64,000 nt of DNA from Agrocybe praecox (lineage: Eukaryota; Basidiomycota; Agaricomycetes; Agaricales; Agrocybaceae), in assembly GCA_964017145.1 (NCBI GenBank), contig OZ024849.1:496001-560000 (forward strand), given 5' to 3'. The position numbers and the translations under genes were made by a program. Positions 35,701-48,857 of this stretch are shown piece by piece. Under the pieces are notes generated by a model. That model saw only the letters and a program-made list of their open reading frames with translations. It ran no database searches and was not told the origin of the DNA. Positions within the stretch are counted from its first letter, which is position 1. Every line of letters starts with the position of its first letter.

Positions 35701-37423
35701 TTATTTACTCTCTTCCTTTCCCTCTGCTGGCGCGGCAGCCTCTTCGGCAGCATCCTCCTCATACCCTTCCACTTTGATATCGTTCAATCCTAATTCTTCA
35801 TTTTGCTCGAAATTGCGATCGTATAACTCGATGGTCATGTTGGGATCAGGATCAGGAGCGTATAGATTTTGGATGTAGGAATTTGCCAGAGGGTCGTCGA
35901 GGATGATGGTGTATTGCATTTCTGCATTTTTGACCTGAAACGTGCTGTTAGTACAGCCGGGCAGCAAAGTTAGGATTACAAGGATTATACCTTCTTCAGC
36001 CCTGACAGGAAATCATGGTACTTGTTTCTATCACCCTCTACGGAGGAATCACCAGCAAACACTTTATCCGCCAACTCCTCGTATATCTGATCAAGGATTC
36101 CTTCCACAGTAGTGAAGCGGCCACCGAGAGTGCCGTGAGTGAGCACAAGATCAATTTCTGGAATAGTCAAACCAGCGGTTTCGCTCTATAGCACACGTCA
36201 CTACATGGTTGAAAGTAAAATAAGGGAAATATACCTTTAGGATATCTCGGCTTAGATCTTCCCGGTCTTCACACTTGAGGATAATGCGTTTCCCTTGAGC
36301 CGAGATGGCTGATCCAGATTTCACTTCGTTGTCTCGATAACCGCAGTATTCACAATTCGTCGACATGATTAGGATGTCCTCAAGGAAGAAGTCAAATTGA
36401 GCTCATGGGTAAAGAGAGGGGGTTTGCATACTTTGAAATAAGGAATGTTGACCTTCTTCATGTGAGTTTCTATAGGCCTTCCGCAGCTCGAACATACTCC
36501 ATGGAAAGTGAAAATTTCATCATCCGTAATTGGTTTGGCGGCATCTTCTTCAGTTTTCTCTTCAGCCACAGCAGCATCGGGTGCCGCAAGTCCCAGAGAA
36601 ATATTTTGATCCAATGTGCGAAGGTACGTTCTCATGTTCCATTTGGGGTCGGCCATACTGCCGATAAATTCGATGAAGCTGTTGCCAGCTGGATCGTCCA
36701 GCTTGACGGTGAAAGGAGGCATAGGAATGTCCAATTCTGCGGCAGATGGTTTGATTTCTTTTTCATCTGCATCATCGTGATCTCCGAGAATGGGCACCAT
36801 CTTATTCAGAAGGGCTTGAATTTTGTTGTAGCTTTCTTCATCTTGTATCCTTCGTAGAGGCTGGTCGGTGCTTAGATCGGTATAGATATCACGAATGAGA
36901 CCCTCGACTGTTGTAAGCTGTCCCCGGTTTGTTGCTGGAAGAGTGAGCTCGAGCTCGGGAATAATAATTTCGCACGACGCTGAGCGCACTACTTGGCGAT
37001 TAAGGTCCTTTCTATCCAAGATTTTTGCGGTATAAAGGGTTCCTTCGGCTAGACGAAGTGTTTAGCATGATTAGATTGTATGACAAGTAAAGACGCACGT
37101 CTTATCGTCCCAGCTGACTGTATCTCGTTGTTTGTCGCTCCACAATGTTCACATCTAAACGACATAACGATGACTTCTCTGAAGAATGGAATGGATGTCA
37201 ACATAAGTCTGGTGACACCCTACTGACATCTCAGTATTCAGCAACGTTAAGCTTGAGGCGAGAAATTATTCACCTGTTGATGACATTCCATGCATAATGA
37301 CTCAATTTCCTGGACAACCTTCTCCTCGTCGCCTTGATTATCAATCGCTTTGTTCGCGTCTTCTCCAGTGTGCTCTGCGATCTCGCCAATCTTAGGGAAA
37401 AAGTTTTCCTGAGGTTGAGCCAT
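35701..37423 (-). CDS. ZPR1: Zinc-finger protein ZPR1
   Basis: Conserved eukaryotic ZPR1, an eEF1A-binding protein reported to act as an eEF1A folding chaperone and in growth signalling. Six exons: 37423-37274, 37219-37099, 37048-36432, 36378-36235, 36185-35991, 35934-35701; 486 aa. The family's two repeats are complete: first finger CMEC with CEHC, followed by its beta-sandwich ([24 protein letters not shown]); second finger CSSC with CEYC, followed by [22 protein letters not shown]. The spacing of C4 fingers (CxxC-x25-30-CxxC) is standard. The C-terminus is acidic and Ala-rich. All introns are GT-AG, 49-56 nt. It is divergent from WDR48. Confidence 0.93.
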
Positions 37424-37757
37424 CTCGGTATTTTTTTAAATGAATGAAGAAGCGTCCTGGTTGCTAGTCGTATTAAAAGGATAGACTCGTTGCAGCCAAG
37501 TTATGACTCGGAAGCTACCAGAACCGTGTGGCGCAAATATATTATCTTATCTGAATCGACTATTCTCATCTGAATCTTATCAGGCTAATTAAGATAAGAT
37601 TAGATGAAAGGAAAACAAACCTCCGGGGACTTCCATAAATGGGAACCCCTCCGACTCTCCGGTCAAATCAAATTATCCTGTCAGGCACGAGTTTCGTTTA
37701 ACGTCGCGACCACCACCACCGACGACGACGGAGAGTTAGAGCGGGCGGCATTGAGCG
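37424..37757. promoter_or_regulatory. Divergent promoter region of ZPR1 and WDR48
   Basis: 334 bp between two start codons pointing apart. It contains repeated ATCTTATC/GATAAG-type motifs (ATTATCTTATCTG, GAATCTTATCAGG, TTAAGATAAGATTAG at about 37540-37605), which fit GATA-factor sites. Regulation by a GATA factor is inference only. Confidence 0.35.
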
Positions 37758-40700
37758 ATGGCTCAGGCTAGACGGCGCGTCTCATACATTATTCCTCCAC
37801 CTTCAGAACCGCCTCCTCGCCTACAGTTGCCTCCATATGGGGTCTCGCGATTAGGTGCTACAGGACCATTGTTGACCGCTTACCATGGGCCCGATGAAGG
37901 CCACGCTCCACAGGACTCCTTGAAGGAGCCTAGCAATCCTCGCCACCGCTTGGGTGTCGCTTCTCTTGCACTTGACTTGTCAACAGCACTGCTTGGCCAC
38001 AAATCCCCTGAAGGTATATTATATTCGGGCGGAAGAGATGGGCTTATCATGTCTTGGGAGCTCGGGATTCCGATGGTGACGAAGAAATCCAATCCAGGGG
38101 ACTCTAGACGCGGGAGATGGGAACAACTTACTGGGTGGGCAGATGATTCTATCGAAGAGGAAGAGGAAGAAGGAGTAGTGAGCGATGGGGATGTACTCGG
38201 CGAGGTAGTCATGAGCACCGAGAAGAGGAGAAGAGCCGCCAGTATGGCCGGGGAGAATCCTCCAGAAAGGGTCTGGGAGACAGACTTTACTGCGTTTCAA
38301 CGAAATACTGTGCGTTAATAACACTGTGATGCCAATTCCTAAACTCACTGTTGCCCTGCAGCGGACGCACTTTCGACAAGCATCTCAAGCTCATACTGGC
38401 TGGGTAAACGACATACTCTTGTGCAACCTCAATCAAACAGGTGAGCGCTTTGTCAACTTTCCTTGAACCAATCTAAACTGCATTCAAGTCGTTTCCGCGT
38501 CATCTGATGGCACCGTGAAAGCATGGAGCCCACATGCATCGACGCCCACGGACCCATTGAGAATAGGATCACATAACGACTATGTACGCTGCTTAACACA
38601 CTGGTGCGCATATTAGTTTACACAATTCTTGTGTTCAGAATTAATATATCTACAGCCGCGAGCAGAATTGGGTAGCTTCTGGCTCTTTTGACCGAACAAT
38701 TAAAATCTGGGACCTTGGCCGTACATCCTCTATGCCACTCGTAAATCTCAATCCACCAGACGCTACCGCGCCAAAGGCGTCTATCTATGCTTTGGCATCT
38801 GATCCATTTGGTCGCATGATTGCATCTGGTTCCCCAGAAAGAGTTATCCGGTTATGGGATCCTCGAACGGGCAAAAGGACAGGTAGGTTACACTTTCCCT
38901 GCACGCGATACATATACTGACATGTATAGGCAAATTGGTTGGCCACACGGATAATATTCGAGCTATTCTGATATCGGAAGACTCGAAATATGTGAGATTC
39001 TCATTGATTTTCATTTATGCGCTTCTGATGATCGAGCGGTCAGCTTCTGACGGGATCTGCAGACGGTAATGATTCTTTATTGACTACTTACAATTCATAC
39101 GCTCATTGCGATACAGCGTCCATCAAGCTATGGTCTTTAACGACGCAGAGGTGTTTGCATACCTTTGCTCACCATGCAGATTCTGTCTGGTCGTTGTTTT
39201 CTGATCACCCTTCTCTTGAAGTCTTTTACTCTGGCGATAAATCCGGATTGGTGTGCAGGGTTGATGTAGAGAATTGCTCTGATATTTCTGAAGGCGAATG
39301 CCTTGTCGTTTGCAACGATTCTTCGGATTCTCGGCCATCTTCCGAAGGTATCAACAAGATCGTGGTCATGGATGACAACTTGCTTTGGACAGCCAGTGGT
39401 ACGTCGACGATCCGTCGTTGGAATATCCCACCGAAAAGGTCAGCTAGAGCTCCACCGCTACCTGCTGGAGACTTGGAAGGGGAACGTTTGCAGCTCCAAT
39501 TGCCAAGTACGAAACGGAAATTATCTCCGCCAATCGAGACCCCCTCCGAAGCGAGTACCCGACCTTCTACTAGCCTTGACCATTCTCGAAGAATGTCTTT
39601 ATCTATGTCTGTTCATTCTGTTATTTCGGAGCATTGGCGCGAGGCAGACCACGAAGCTAAACTAAATGGATTACCTTACGAAAGTTTGGTCAAACTTGTT
39701 TCTCCCAACGATCCTTTTGCTTCTTATAGCACGACTAGGTCTCGAGACCCAGACGTTGCGACCTTATATTCAGCTGCGTCAATAAAATCAGTTCCTCGAC
39801 AAAATCGTTCCCCTCCTACATTATTCCAACCCTCATCGGGAACTTCCGCCTTGCAAACATCGAGGACCGAGGAAACTGTTATCATCAACAACACAGCTCG
39901 CGCTGAATACGAAGAACGCGAATTGGCTGCAGATGCCGTCCCTTTCTGCTCCGAACCGGATGACGTTATTCCGGGAGACCACGGTCTTGTTCGCTCCGTT
40001 ATTCTGAACGACAGAATCAATGCGCTTACGGTTAACACGGAGGGAGAAGTTGCTGTATGGGATATTGTTCGGGCGAAATGCCTAGGTCGCTACCAAGCCG
40101 AGGATGTCGCAGCTGCTAGTCATTCTGGGAGCGCAACGAATGGAAGCGAAGGCAGAGAACGAAGTCCAAGGGAAGCTCTGGAAGCAGTACGAGAACGCAT
40201 CGAAGGGGAAGGCGTTGCCTCTCCATGGTGCACCGCAGATACGAAGGGCGGCGTATTAACAATCCATATGACCGAACGGCAGTGTTTCGAAGCAGAGGTG
40301 TATGCAGACGAAGTGGGTTTCCACGATAGTTCACGGTTCAATGAGGATTCGAAACGTAAGTTACAAATTCCTTAAATTTGTGGAGATTTACTGAGCAATG
40401 AAAATAGTCAATGTTGGCAAATGGGTACTTCGAAACCTGTTTATTGGATTCATCGAGGAAGAACTTAGATTGCATCAAAGTTCTGACGAACAGCCGTCTG
40501 GACCTACTCTCAGCCGTGCTTCTTCTCAGGATACGCTCGAGTTGAATATCAAATTACGCTTTTCCTCAGATCACCGTCGATACCGCACCAAATCTGTCTC
40601 CAATAGCACTGTCATCTGCGCATTCCACATGATACCTGTGGTACCCCCCAACGTGTCCTCCGTTGTACGCTCGTCACCCTTACTTACTCCACTGATTCCT

Positions 40701-41936
40701 CTCTACCCTTCACGCGAATTAAATACTCATCACCTTCCGCCTATACCCCAATCACCACCAGCAACCTCAGACGCTACACACACGCCTGTGTTACATCAAC
40801 GTATGCGTTCTGGTACGATAGACGGGTCGACCCCAGCGACTGCAGGCCTTACACCTAGTACTGGCAAGGATGATTACTTTACCTCTCGTGCGCGCCAACA
40901 ACCAGCGCAAGGTGTACCGGGATCTCCTGACGATTTTTCAGGATGGTCCGGAGCAACACCGAAACCAGAACCTCAGACGCCTAGTACGCCTAGTGGCCTT
41001 ATGGGAAGGCTGCGAAACCTGGGTAAAATTGGAAGGAGGCCGGTCAGCGATATCCCCCATACTGCAAGTTTGGGGGCGGCGACGCCAACGGCTGAAATAC
41101 CCAGTGTTTCGGATGTATGTGTTGCTATTTTTTAAAATGTTTATTCGGAACTCATAGTGTCTATCTAGCAAATTACTGCGGTAGAAACACCGAAGACTCC
41201 CATTCAGAATCTTTTATCTGGGACTCTGAACCCTCCCTCCTCCCTGGACGCGCCCCTACATTCCCTTCCATTCAACATCACAATTCTCATTTCTGAAGAG
41301 GCACAACCAAGTTACATAACCCTCTATCGTCGGAATTTTAGCGACATCCACCATGATATCGAGGCATTGGAGGAAGTGATGCCGATGTGGTTAGCTGAAT
41401 GTCTGTTAATAAATCAGACACCGGCCTTGCCTACCTTAGCCAAAGTCAGCTTTGTGCTTATGCCGTGGAATAAGGACCCTGATATGGAGCCTTTGCCTGA
41501 ATTACTCAACACGTAAGTCTTCATACTAATGTATGATTTTCACTTGGCTGATCGTTATGCCTATGTTTTAGTACCCAATCGAAGCTGACAGCGAGCCGCT
41601 TTTTGCGCGTGCGTAAGATCGTAAATCATGTAAGCGCTCGAGGGCTCGCTTCGTACTATCCGCAGTTTGCTCACCCGATTTTGGTTATTATAATAGGTTC
41701 AAGACAAGCTCGGGAAAATATCATCCAGTTCTCGTGCCGGTTCTATACGATCGTCTATCGACAACTCGAAACCCTCTCGACCAAGGGCCGAAGACGAGTT
41801 CGAAATTCTCTGTAACGATACACTTCTCCCCCTTGGAATGTCATTAGCTGCAGTACGGCAGTATGTCTGGCGTCAAGGAACAGAACTGGTCATGTATTAT
41901 CGGAAAAAGAAAGTGATTGCAGCTGCTGGCCAGTGA
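37758..41936 (+). CDS. WD40 protein WDR48/UAF1 (Bun107-like)
   Basis: WD-repeat cofactor that activates USP-type deubiquitinases in other eukaryotes. Eleven exons: 37758-38309, 38362-38440, 38489-38603, 38656-38882, 38930-38991, 39044-39065, 39117-40355, 40408-41114, 41169-41512, 41572-41629, 41697-41936; 1214 aa. WD repeats are seen from about residue 65: [95 protein letters not shown]. The C-terminal half matches the WDR48-specific region ([60 protein letters not shown]). An acidic insert (EEEEEEG) interrupts the first blades. Exon 6 is 22 nt. Together with the nearby UCH gene this makes two deubiquitination genes in the window. Confidence 0.88.
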
Positions 41937-42521
41937 TTGGATTTTTGTGGATTTTTCGGACGGCATAAAGGTGGATTCTATTTGCACATTCTCTATATTA
42001 TTTATTTTTTCATCTGTAGACTATTTCATATCGCCATTCTAGTGTTGCCTACTAAGCATGAGGTTTATCTTTCTCTATACTTTTGAGCGAGTTGCATGTT
42101 TCTTGTGTGCAAGCTCCGGCGATTGGCAGAATGAACAGCACCATGGCGAGTCGAGCGTCATAGGCCAGACTAACAGAAAGGATCGATTATATGAATAAAT
42201 GGGCCACCCTATTCATTTGATTTTTCAACGTGCCAGCACCGTAATGTTATTCTGTCTAGGTTAATTCAAGGTGTACGACTCGTGTACATGTACCATGCGC
42301 TGTGTATTTTACATATGGTTTGGATGGTGGAAACAAGGTATTGCAATTTTTTGGATTGCATTTCTCTGATCATTCTTTCGTATCTAGATTCTACTCTTCT
42401 AAAATTCTGTGAAACTGAAATCAGATATATAGCACTCCAAAGAAAGATGATAACCCCCAACATTGCGACGCCGATTGATACTACTTCCTCCTTGGACAAC
42501 ACGCGGAAATAGTCGAAACCA
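41937..42521. other. Intergenic, small hydrophobic open frame only
   Basis: WDR48 3' flank and promoter of the M35 gene. A minus-strand open frame at 42266-42502 encodes a membrane-like helix, but it has no ATG before the helix and no credible upstream exon, so it is not called. Confidence 0.35.
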
Positions 42522-43849
42522 ATGAATCAAAAAGCTCTCAAAGGCGTTCTAGCCGTGCTTGTCCAGCTGTCTTCCCTCGTATCAGCTGTACCATCGCTCT
42601 CGCTCTCGCTGTCCGGTTCGCTTGTCCACTGTACCTATATTATTGATACATACTCATACGACGACTATCACAGGCACCAATTACGTCGAAACTATTGATG
42701 ACCTTAAACTAGTCGCGACTCTCGTCAATACTGGAGAAGATACCATTCGCGTACTCAATGATCCCCAAGGACCACTTTCCAGCATGCCCACGGATACTTT
42801 CGACATCACCAACGATTCAGGGAATGGCCCCTCTTTCATGGGAATCAGGGTCAAATACGTTCCTGCAATGGCCGCTTCCATAGGCGAATACACAGTTTTG
42901 ACTCCAGGACAGTCGGTCGAAGTGGAGCATGATTGTAAGTGGGCCCAAATTGAAACTATGAGCCATTTACTAATTCTCAATATTTTTTCAATCATATTCA
43001 GTGTCTCTTGCATACGACTTCAGCTCCTCGAGAGCAGGACTACACAAGATACAAGCCAGAGACCTTTTCTACGCCGTTGACCCCGTGAATCCTGAAGAAG
43101 TGGTACCCATACACGCTGATTCCTCACCCCACATTATCCGTATTTCTGGGAGCAGTGTACTATACTCCGGTAATGCGACAATTAGCGATAACGATGATGG
43201 ATATACCGCCACCGCCAGGGGACCTTCCTTCAGGGGTTGCTCTGCTCAACAGAGGAGACTCATACCAACTGCTGCTGCTAGAGCCCAATGGTACATCTCT
43301 AGTGGTTTTAGATATATGAGGTCAAACCGCCGCAGCACTACTAGGTACACAAAATGGTTCGGCAGGTTCAGTTCTAGCCGATACAGCACCGTCCTTCGCA
43401 CCTTTCAAAATTTGAACGTAAATCGACTCTCTACCTACACCTACGATTGCACTTGCAGAGACAGAGGCTTGTACGCCTACGTTTACGCCGGAAGGTAAGC
43501 TGGGAAGTCATCTGGCCTATGGTACTCTACTGACGCAAAGCGATCGACGGTTTTTTTTTTAGTTTTGGGACTGTATACCTGTGCCCTGGTTTCTGGGGAG
43601 CGCCCATGGTTGGCGCGGACTCTATGGTCTGTCGTGTTTCCATCGAGCTAATATATGACTTTGTATACTAAGAGCTAAATAAAACAGGGCGGTATTCTCG
43701 TTCATGAAGCATCACACTTTGACAAAAATGGTGGGACAAGGGATTATTCGTATGGCGTTCCCAAAACACAGGCGTTGGCGAGGAGAAGTCCAGACCGGGC
43801 GATCCACAATGCAGACTCGTACGAACTTTTTGTAGAGAACACTGCTTGA
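42522..43849 (+). CDS. M35 peptidyl-Lys metalloendopeptidase, copy 1
   Basis: Secreted aspzincin zinc protease of the mushroom peptidyl-Lys group (GfMEP-like), cutting before lysine. Exons 42522-42615, 42674-42934, 43002-43494, 43563-43626, 43688-43849; 357 aa. Signal peptide about 1-22 (LAVLVQLSSLVSA). The propeptide carries DLKLVATLVNTGEDTIRVLNDP. The catalytic domain has GCSAQQR, TKWFG, YDCTCRD and GTVYLCPGFW, zinc motif HEASH (His310, Glu311, His314), and the aspzincin Asp323 in GTRDYSYG. Every key residue is present. Exon sizes 94/261/493/64 are identical to those of M35 copy 2, showing descent from one ancestor with fixed intron positions. Confidence 0.9.
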
Positions 43850-44647
43850 GATCGTGATGTCTTCCCTCCGATATCAATTTGTATTTTGGCGATACTATGT
43901 CATGCTTATAATCTTCTTTTGTGTCTTGTGTATCCATGAGGTCGTATACCAAAGTTGGCTGAAAGGGATCGAATACGAGAATGAGTAGAGAATAAATCGG
44001 CAAGTAAAAGTCAAGTTTACCATTTATTTCATAGAGAAGATTTAAACTTGAATTTGAGCTTTGTTTGAGCTTATGCTATGAGGCTTCTGAGGATCGATTT
44101 GACCTTAGAAAATTCACCTGCCATCATTTAATTTATGCCGAACTTTCCGAATGGTCGTTTTTCCACACGCTCATCGTTACTCACGAGCAAATCCCACACA
44201 ACACAACGCGCGCCATACTCCGAGATGACAAGAAAATGGATTCAGCGATCAAGGGTAGTTTACAAAGTCCGTTTGATGCGCGATAAACGTCAAACTACCA
44301 AGTGGGAGTGGGTTTTCAGTGCCTTGATCTTTCTCTTTCTATGTCATTTCCTTCTCTCCTCATACAACCTTTCTGACCACTATCCATTTTAAAGCAAGCC
44401 GCTTTACATCCTATATGATAAATTTCGAATCCCGACATCATATTTCAACTCCGCTTGAAAAAGTCTCGTAACCGCCGGCTACGCATGGCCCATATCCCTC
44501 AAGTATTGACTTCATCCCGCACCATAATTATTATGTTTTTACATCGTTAGTTGTTAAAGTTTCTTCATCAGTCTCAAGCTAGGACACGCTATCATAAGTT
44601 GGATTCTTTCTGCGAGGAAAAAGATTCAAAGCCTGTCTAATCCGTTA
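43850..44647. other. Intergenic, partial repeat of the downstream gene's 5' region
   Basis: No complete gene is seen. About 70 bp at 44205-44265 resemble 45280-45345, the upstream part of the next minus-strand gene (shared CATACTCCGAGAT, AAGAAAATG, ATTCAGCGA blocks). It may be the remnant of a duplicated first exon. Confidence 0.35.
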
Positions 44648-45207
44648 TTATTTTAACGGCGATATGGTTTGTTGAAACTCTTGCCTTGTCTTTAGTTTTA
44701 CCACGATTTCGGTGACCATTGGAGTTTTGCTTTTAATATTCTCAGCGACATGGCCTACAGCAGTTTTCACGGTACCAGCTCGTTGTTCCAAATCATACTT
44801 GACCGCATAATGTTGCCCCGCTTTGGCTCCGAGTGCTGACAGCTCCATAGCCAAACGACGGACAACGGATATTATCTGCCAGCCATTGCTAGCCTTGTGT
44901 TCGTTTCCGCCTTTTTGAACAATGTCAAGTATGTCATCATAGGCTCTCTTTATGATGACAGTTGCCTCTGGACCATGTTCGTCGGCGACATCACCAATAT
45001 CATCGAAGAATTTATCGACCAAATACCCAGCGCCAGGAATATATGCAACATAAACTTTGGAGGCCTGGCGCAGGATATCGAGGGCTAGGCGAGTCTTTAC
45101 CATGTATTTTGCTCCTGAGAAATGGTAAAAGCTGAGAAATGTTAAAAGGCGTATCCTTGTGCATGTCAAAGGCGATTTATGAACACAAAATAGATGAAGC
45201 AAGTACC
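44648..45207 (-). CDS. Helical protein of unknown function (5' end unresolved)
   Basis: The last exon (45114-44648) encodes MVKTRLALDILRQASKVYVAYIPGAGYLVDKFFDDIGDVADEHG and a long helical remainder ending in a Lys-rich tail (longer stretches are not typed here). The preceding exon ends at 45207 (92-nt intron) and contributes a Gly/Ala-rich hydrophobic helix (GAVAGVAACGTIIGTGAKY). The start codon is not found with confidence: the frame runs up past 45270 without an ATG, so another 5' exon is likely. The IPGAGYLVDKFFDDI-DEHGPEA pattern recalls a family of fungal proteins with repeated helices, often annotated as mitochondrial, but the function is unknown. It lies tail-side of the HAM1-like gene on the same strand. 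Confidence 0.35.
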
Positions 45208-45405
45208 AGTCCCGATTATTGTCCCACAAGCTGCAACACCAGCTACGGCTCCTTTGTGACAACACAGTGACACAACGCCAACACAACCAAGTTCCAACGC
45301 ACACCATACTCCGAGATAATAAGAAAATGCATTCAGCGAGAAAACCTACAAACACGATATACAAATACAATAACGTAAATGACATGGAAAACAAAAAACT
45401 CTTCT

Positions 45406-48400
45406 TCACAAATCAAACGCCTGACTCTGCCAACCCTCCCTCTTCATCTCAACCTCGCTCTTCCTGAGCACCGCCTTCCTAAATCCATCAAGCTCCCTAC
45501 GTCCCTCACCAACGACACCACGCGCACTGTCCTTCGCATCCCTGACAACACCGTGTGCCTGCTCCCTCAGCTCCTCGGCTGTCTGTTCAGCGGATTTTTT
45601 CACCCGCTTGGCAGCGTCCGCAGCTTTACCAGCACCCTGTTTAGCAGCACTCGTAGCGTCCTCCATGTCGACGTCGACGTCCAAGTTAACACCAGAAGCT
45701 TCCGCCATGGCATCCATGCCCTCCTGAGCCTTTCTCTGTAATTTATCTGACAACATCTCTGAGCCAGTTCCCAGTGGACCTCGCTTTTCTCCACCTAAAA
45801 TTTGCGGCTCCGCGCCCATTGCGAACGCAGTCGTCCTCTTTTCGCCTCCCTCACCAAGCTGGTCGACTCCAATGCGTGTATGTTGTTGTACGACGACACC
45901 CGTACCCGTCGCGGCCCACTCGGTCTTGATAACCTCGTCCTCAGGATTTCCTTCAGAATCCACACCCTCGAACCTCGTTTCTGCCGCTCGTCTCTCGAGT
46001 CGTCCAATCTCTGACCAAAGAGCTGCGAGCACAGCCGCACCAGCGTTCAGACCCGTATCTTCGAACACCTCTCTTCTTCTCCCAACGTCCCAAGCAACAC
46101 CGTCAGAGTAGTCGACAACGGCTCTCAACTGCTCGCTCAGCGTCCTCTCTAATGCATCCTTCAGTCGGCCAATGACCACGGGTCGGAACAGAGCGACGAG
46201 GACAGAGTGGTTGCTCTCTTTAATCTCCAGGCCGACTTCATCAGATATCTTGACTGAACAATGTTCAATGACGTTATAATGCTTCTTCTCTTTCCTGCTG
46301 TCCTTGCCACGAGCATCGGCGGGGATCATCCTGATCTTGAAATCGACGTCGACGCCCTTCTCGGGGAGAGTGAGTCCGAGCAAGCCTGTGAACTCGCCGG
46401 GAGTCATGGATCCGGCAGTCTTGTCCTTATACCAGAATGAAACATCCTTCAAGGCCAGTTGAACGGCCTGGACACGAACATGGGTGAGAGTGCCGAGGGC
46501 GGTATGTGACGGTGTAGATGGGTTAGCAGAAGTTTGGATGTCGATATCGGTGATGTTACGAATGTATACATGCGAAGGTTGGATGTTGAAAGAAGAGATA
46601 TCAAGATTCTCCAGAACGAATTCGACTTCTGGATCCTTGTATTCCGTCCTTGAAAATGTCGGATCAGTAAGCGAACGAGGGATAGAGAACAACATCACAC
46701 ACCTAGGAATAGGAATATCCTTGAGCTTGCTCAACACCTTCGGCAAGTAGACTCGGAACAGGTCCTGCCAAAACCACGTAGCCTGGTCCAGCGCCTCCTT
46801 GGGATTCAGACTCGGTAATCCTACGTCGAGATTGGAGGCAACATCTTGTACTTGTCCACCAATCTGGCGACTCTTAGTCTCCAACTCTCCCTGTACTTCT
46901 CCAGCAACACTCTTCACCTTGCCCTCCACGTCCCTCTTGATGCCCATACCAACACTTCCAGCAACACTTCCAACCTCAGACCAGCCACTCGCCAAATCAT
47001 GTCCAAAGCGCATATGCGCCAACTTCAACCTCTCGAGCTGCTCGTCCTTCTCAAATCCATCAAGCAAGTTCCCAAGCTCGAGATTGATATCGTCCACTGC
47101 CATTTTCCATTCCCTGTTGTTGTCTCCTTCATATAGTGATATCCAGCGCTTCTTCAAATCCTTTCGCCGCCTCTCGCTCTTCTCGCTGCGTGCGAAGCCT
47201 GGCTCGCCGAGAAGTTGCCTAGCAAACGAAAGTGCATCGTCGAACCACGCCTTCAGCTCGCCTTTTCCTTGGTCTGCATTTTGTTGTTGACCCGCCTTGT
47301 TATCCTCGGCTTCTTTGAGGAGAGCGCCGACACCCCTGCGAAGGGCGTCTAGAAGAGAATCGATGCTGTTGCCACCAGAAAGACGCTCGACAAGGGTCTT
47401 GATCATATCAAGAGCCTTGGTGATGTGGTCATTTTGCGATCCAGAAGAATCGACGATGAATGCGGAAAGTGAAATATTTTTCGAATTGTTCGTTGGATCA
47501 ATCTTGGTAGCAGCAGACGAAAGAGCATCGATTCTGGCCTGGAACAAGGCAAATAGTGAATCGAGAGCTTGCTTATATTCTGGATCCTTGAGTGCGCGGT
47601 CGCTGATCTGAAATAAGGCGCATATGGTCAGCAAAAAACCGATCTGAAGCATTATAAAATCACGAACTTTATAAATGGCAGAAGATGCTCTATCAGCCGT
47701 GCGCTCGGCGATATCATCAACGTTGTCCTGGACCACCTGGACGCCATCGATTACGCTCTCTCCAGCGCCCTTGACGGTATCCATACCATGCTGCCACTTG
47801 ACCTTAGCCCCGCCCTCTTCCTCTTCCCTCAAGCGCTGTTTATCCCTTCCAATAGCATCGCGTTTATTGTGTTGAACATCATCCTCTACCTTCCTCAGCG
47901 TGTCGGCCGTAGAAGAAGCGGTATTGGCGATAGTGTCTGCTGCCGAAGCCAACGAGAGACGGAGGAAGGAGAGGAAATCCGTGAGAAGCGAGAAAGATTC
48001 TGCACCGAGGGAGGATGTAAATGATGATAAGAGTGTGCGGAGAGCGTTGGTTAAAGTTTGGAGATCTTGCGATGCTTGCGATTCAGCCTGAGAGAGGTTA
48101 CCAGAGGCTTTGTCGGTAAGGGTGAGATCCCCTTGAGTGAGGTTGTAAATGGCCTCTTGAAGAATGTTGTCGGCTGGGGAAAAGGTCAAATTGAACATAC
48201 TTATTTGGCGGAAGGTAGAAAGAACGCACAATTTTTTGCGACGACGACTTCTCTGTAAGCTTCCAAAAGCTCTTTGAGATCACCAGCTAGGACCTTTCCT
48301 TGCGAACTCAGCTCGGCGTTGAGGTCTTCGGTCGTAGCGGTACGCTCGTCATGTTCGCCGGTCCTCAGAGAGTCCTCGGCCATAGCCATAGCTTCGCTGA

Positions 48401-48626
48401 GCTTTCCCAAGATCCCCTGGTCAGATGCCAGACCTTTAGCAGTGCGCGATGCGCCTGGGTGAGCCGCGGCGTCCGTGGGCGACCCTACATGACTAGCGTT
48501 GGTGCGGCGAGAAGGAACAGGTGGAAGAATATCGTTAGACACATAGTCAATATATGCGCATGTTTGTTGGGTGGTTGGGAGTTTGCCTGCGTCGAGCGCG
48601 GCGATGATGGATGCAGATTTGTCCAT
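45406..48626 (-). CDS. HAM1-like protein (hyphal anastomosis / lipid-binding family)
   Basis: Large fungal protein of the HAM1-like group, whose N- and C-terminal domains are fungal-specific and thought to bind lipids. Exons 48626-48230, 48173-47668, 47607-46703, 46648-45406; 1016 aa. Visible: KLPTTQQTCAYIDYVSNDIL at the start, LSSQGKVLAGDLKELLEAYRE, DNILQEAIYNLTQGDLTLTD after the first splice, a long helical middle, the beta-rich ENLDISSFNIQPSHVYIRN block, and VVDYSDGVAWDVGRRREVFEDTG. The C-terminus is Lys/Glu/Ala-rich helix. Intron 2 (60 nt) is a multiple of three, so unspliced RNA would keep the frame. Neurospora ham mutants fail to fuse hyphae, but assignment to that role here is by family only. 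Confidence 0.72.
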
Positions 48627-48857
48627 GATTAATTATAAAAGAAAGGGGGATTGTGGGAGTTGTGAATTGAAAGATGTCTCGGAGTGGATGTCTTATATAC
48701 TATTACTACGCCATGGCTGCTTTCGAGGAGTCATCGATGATGTGATGTTATGGGTCCAAGGGAGAATGATGTCATACGCACCTTCGGGGTTATCCGACTC
48801 TATCCTCATATAGAAATTTACTCTATATGGAGAAACATACACTCCTACAAGCTGACG

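Noticed and set aside
42266..42502. Minus-strand open frame encoding a membrane helix and charged tail
   Set aside because: No ATG before the helix and no plausible upstream exon; it would collide with the promoter and start of M35 copy 1.
45115..45409. Hydrophobic N-terminal extension of the long minus-strand open frame above 45114
   Set aside because: The frame crosses a good GT-AG intron (45206-45115); the other frame upstream gives a Gly/Ala-rich helix that fits the downstream exon better.
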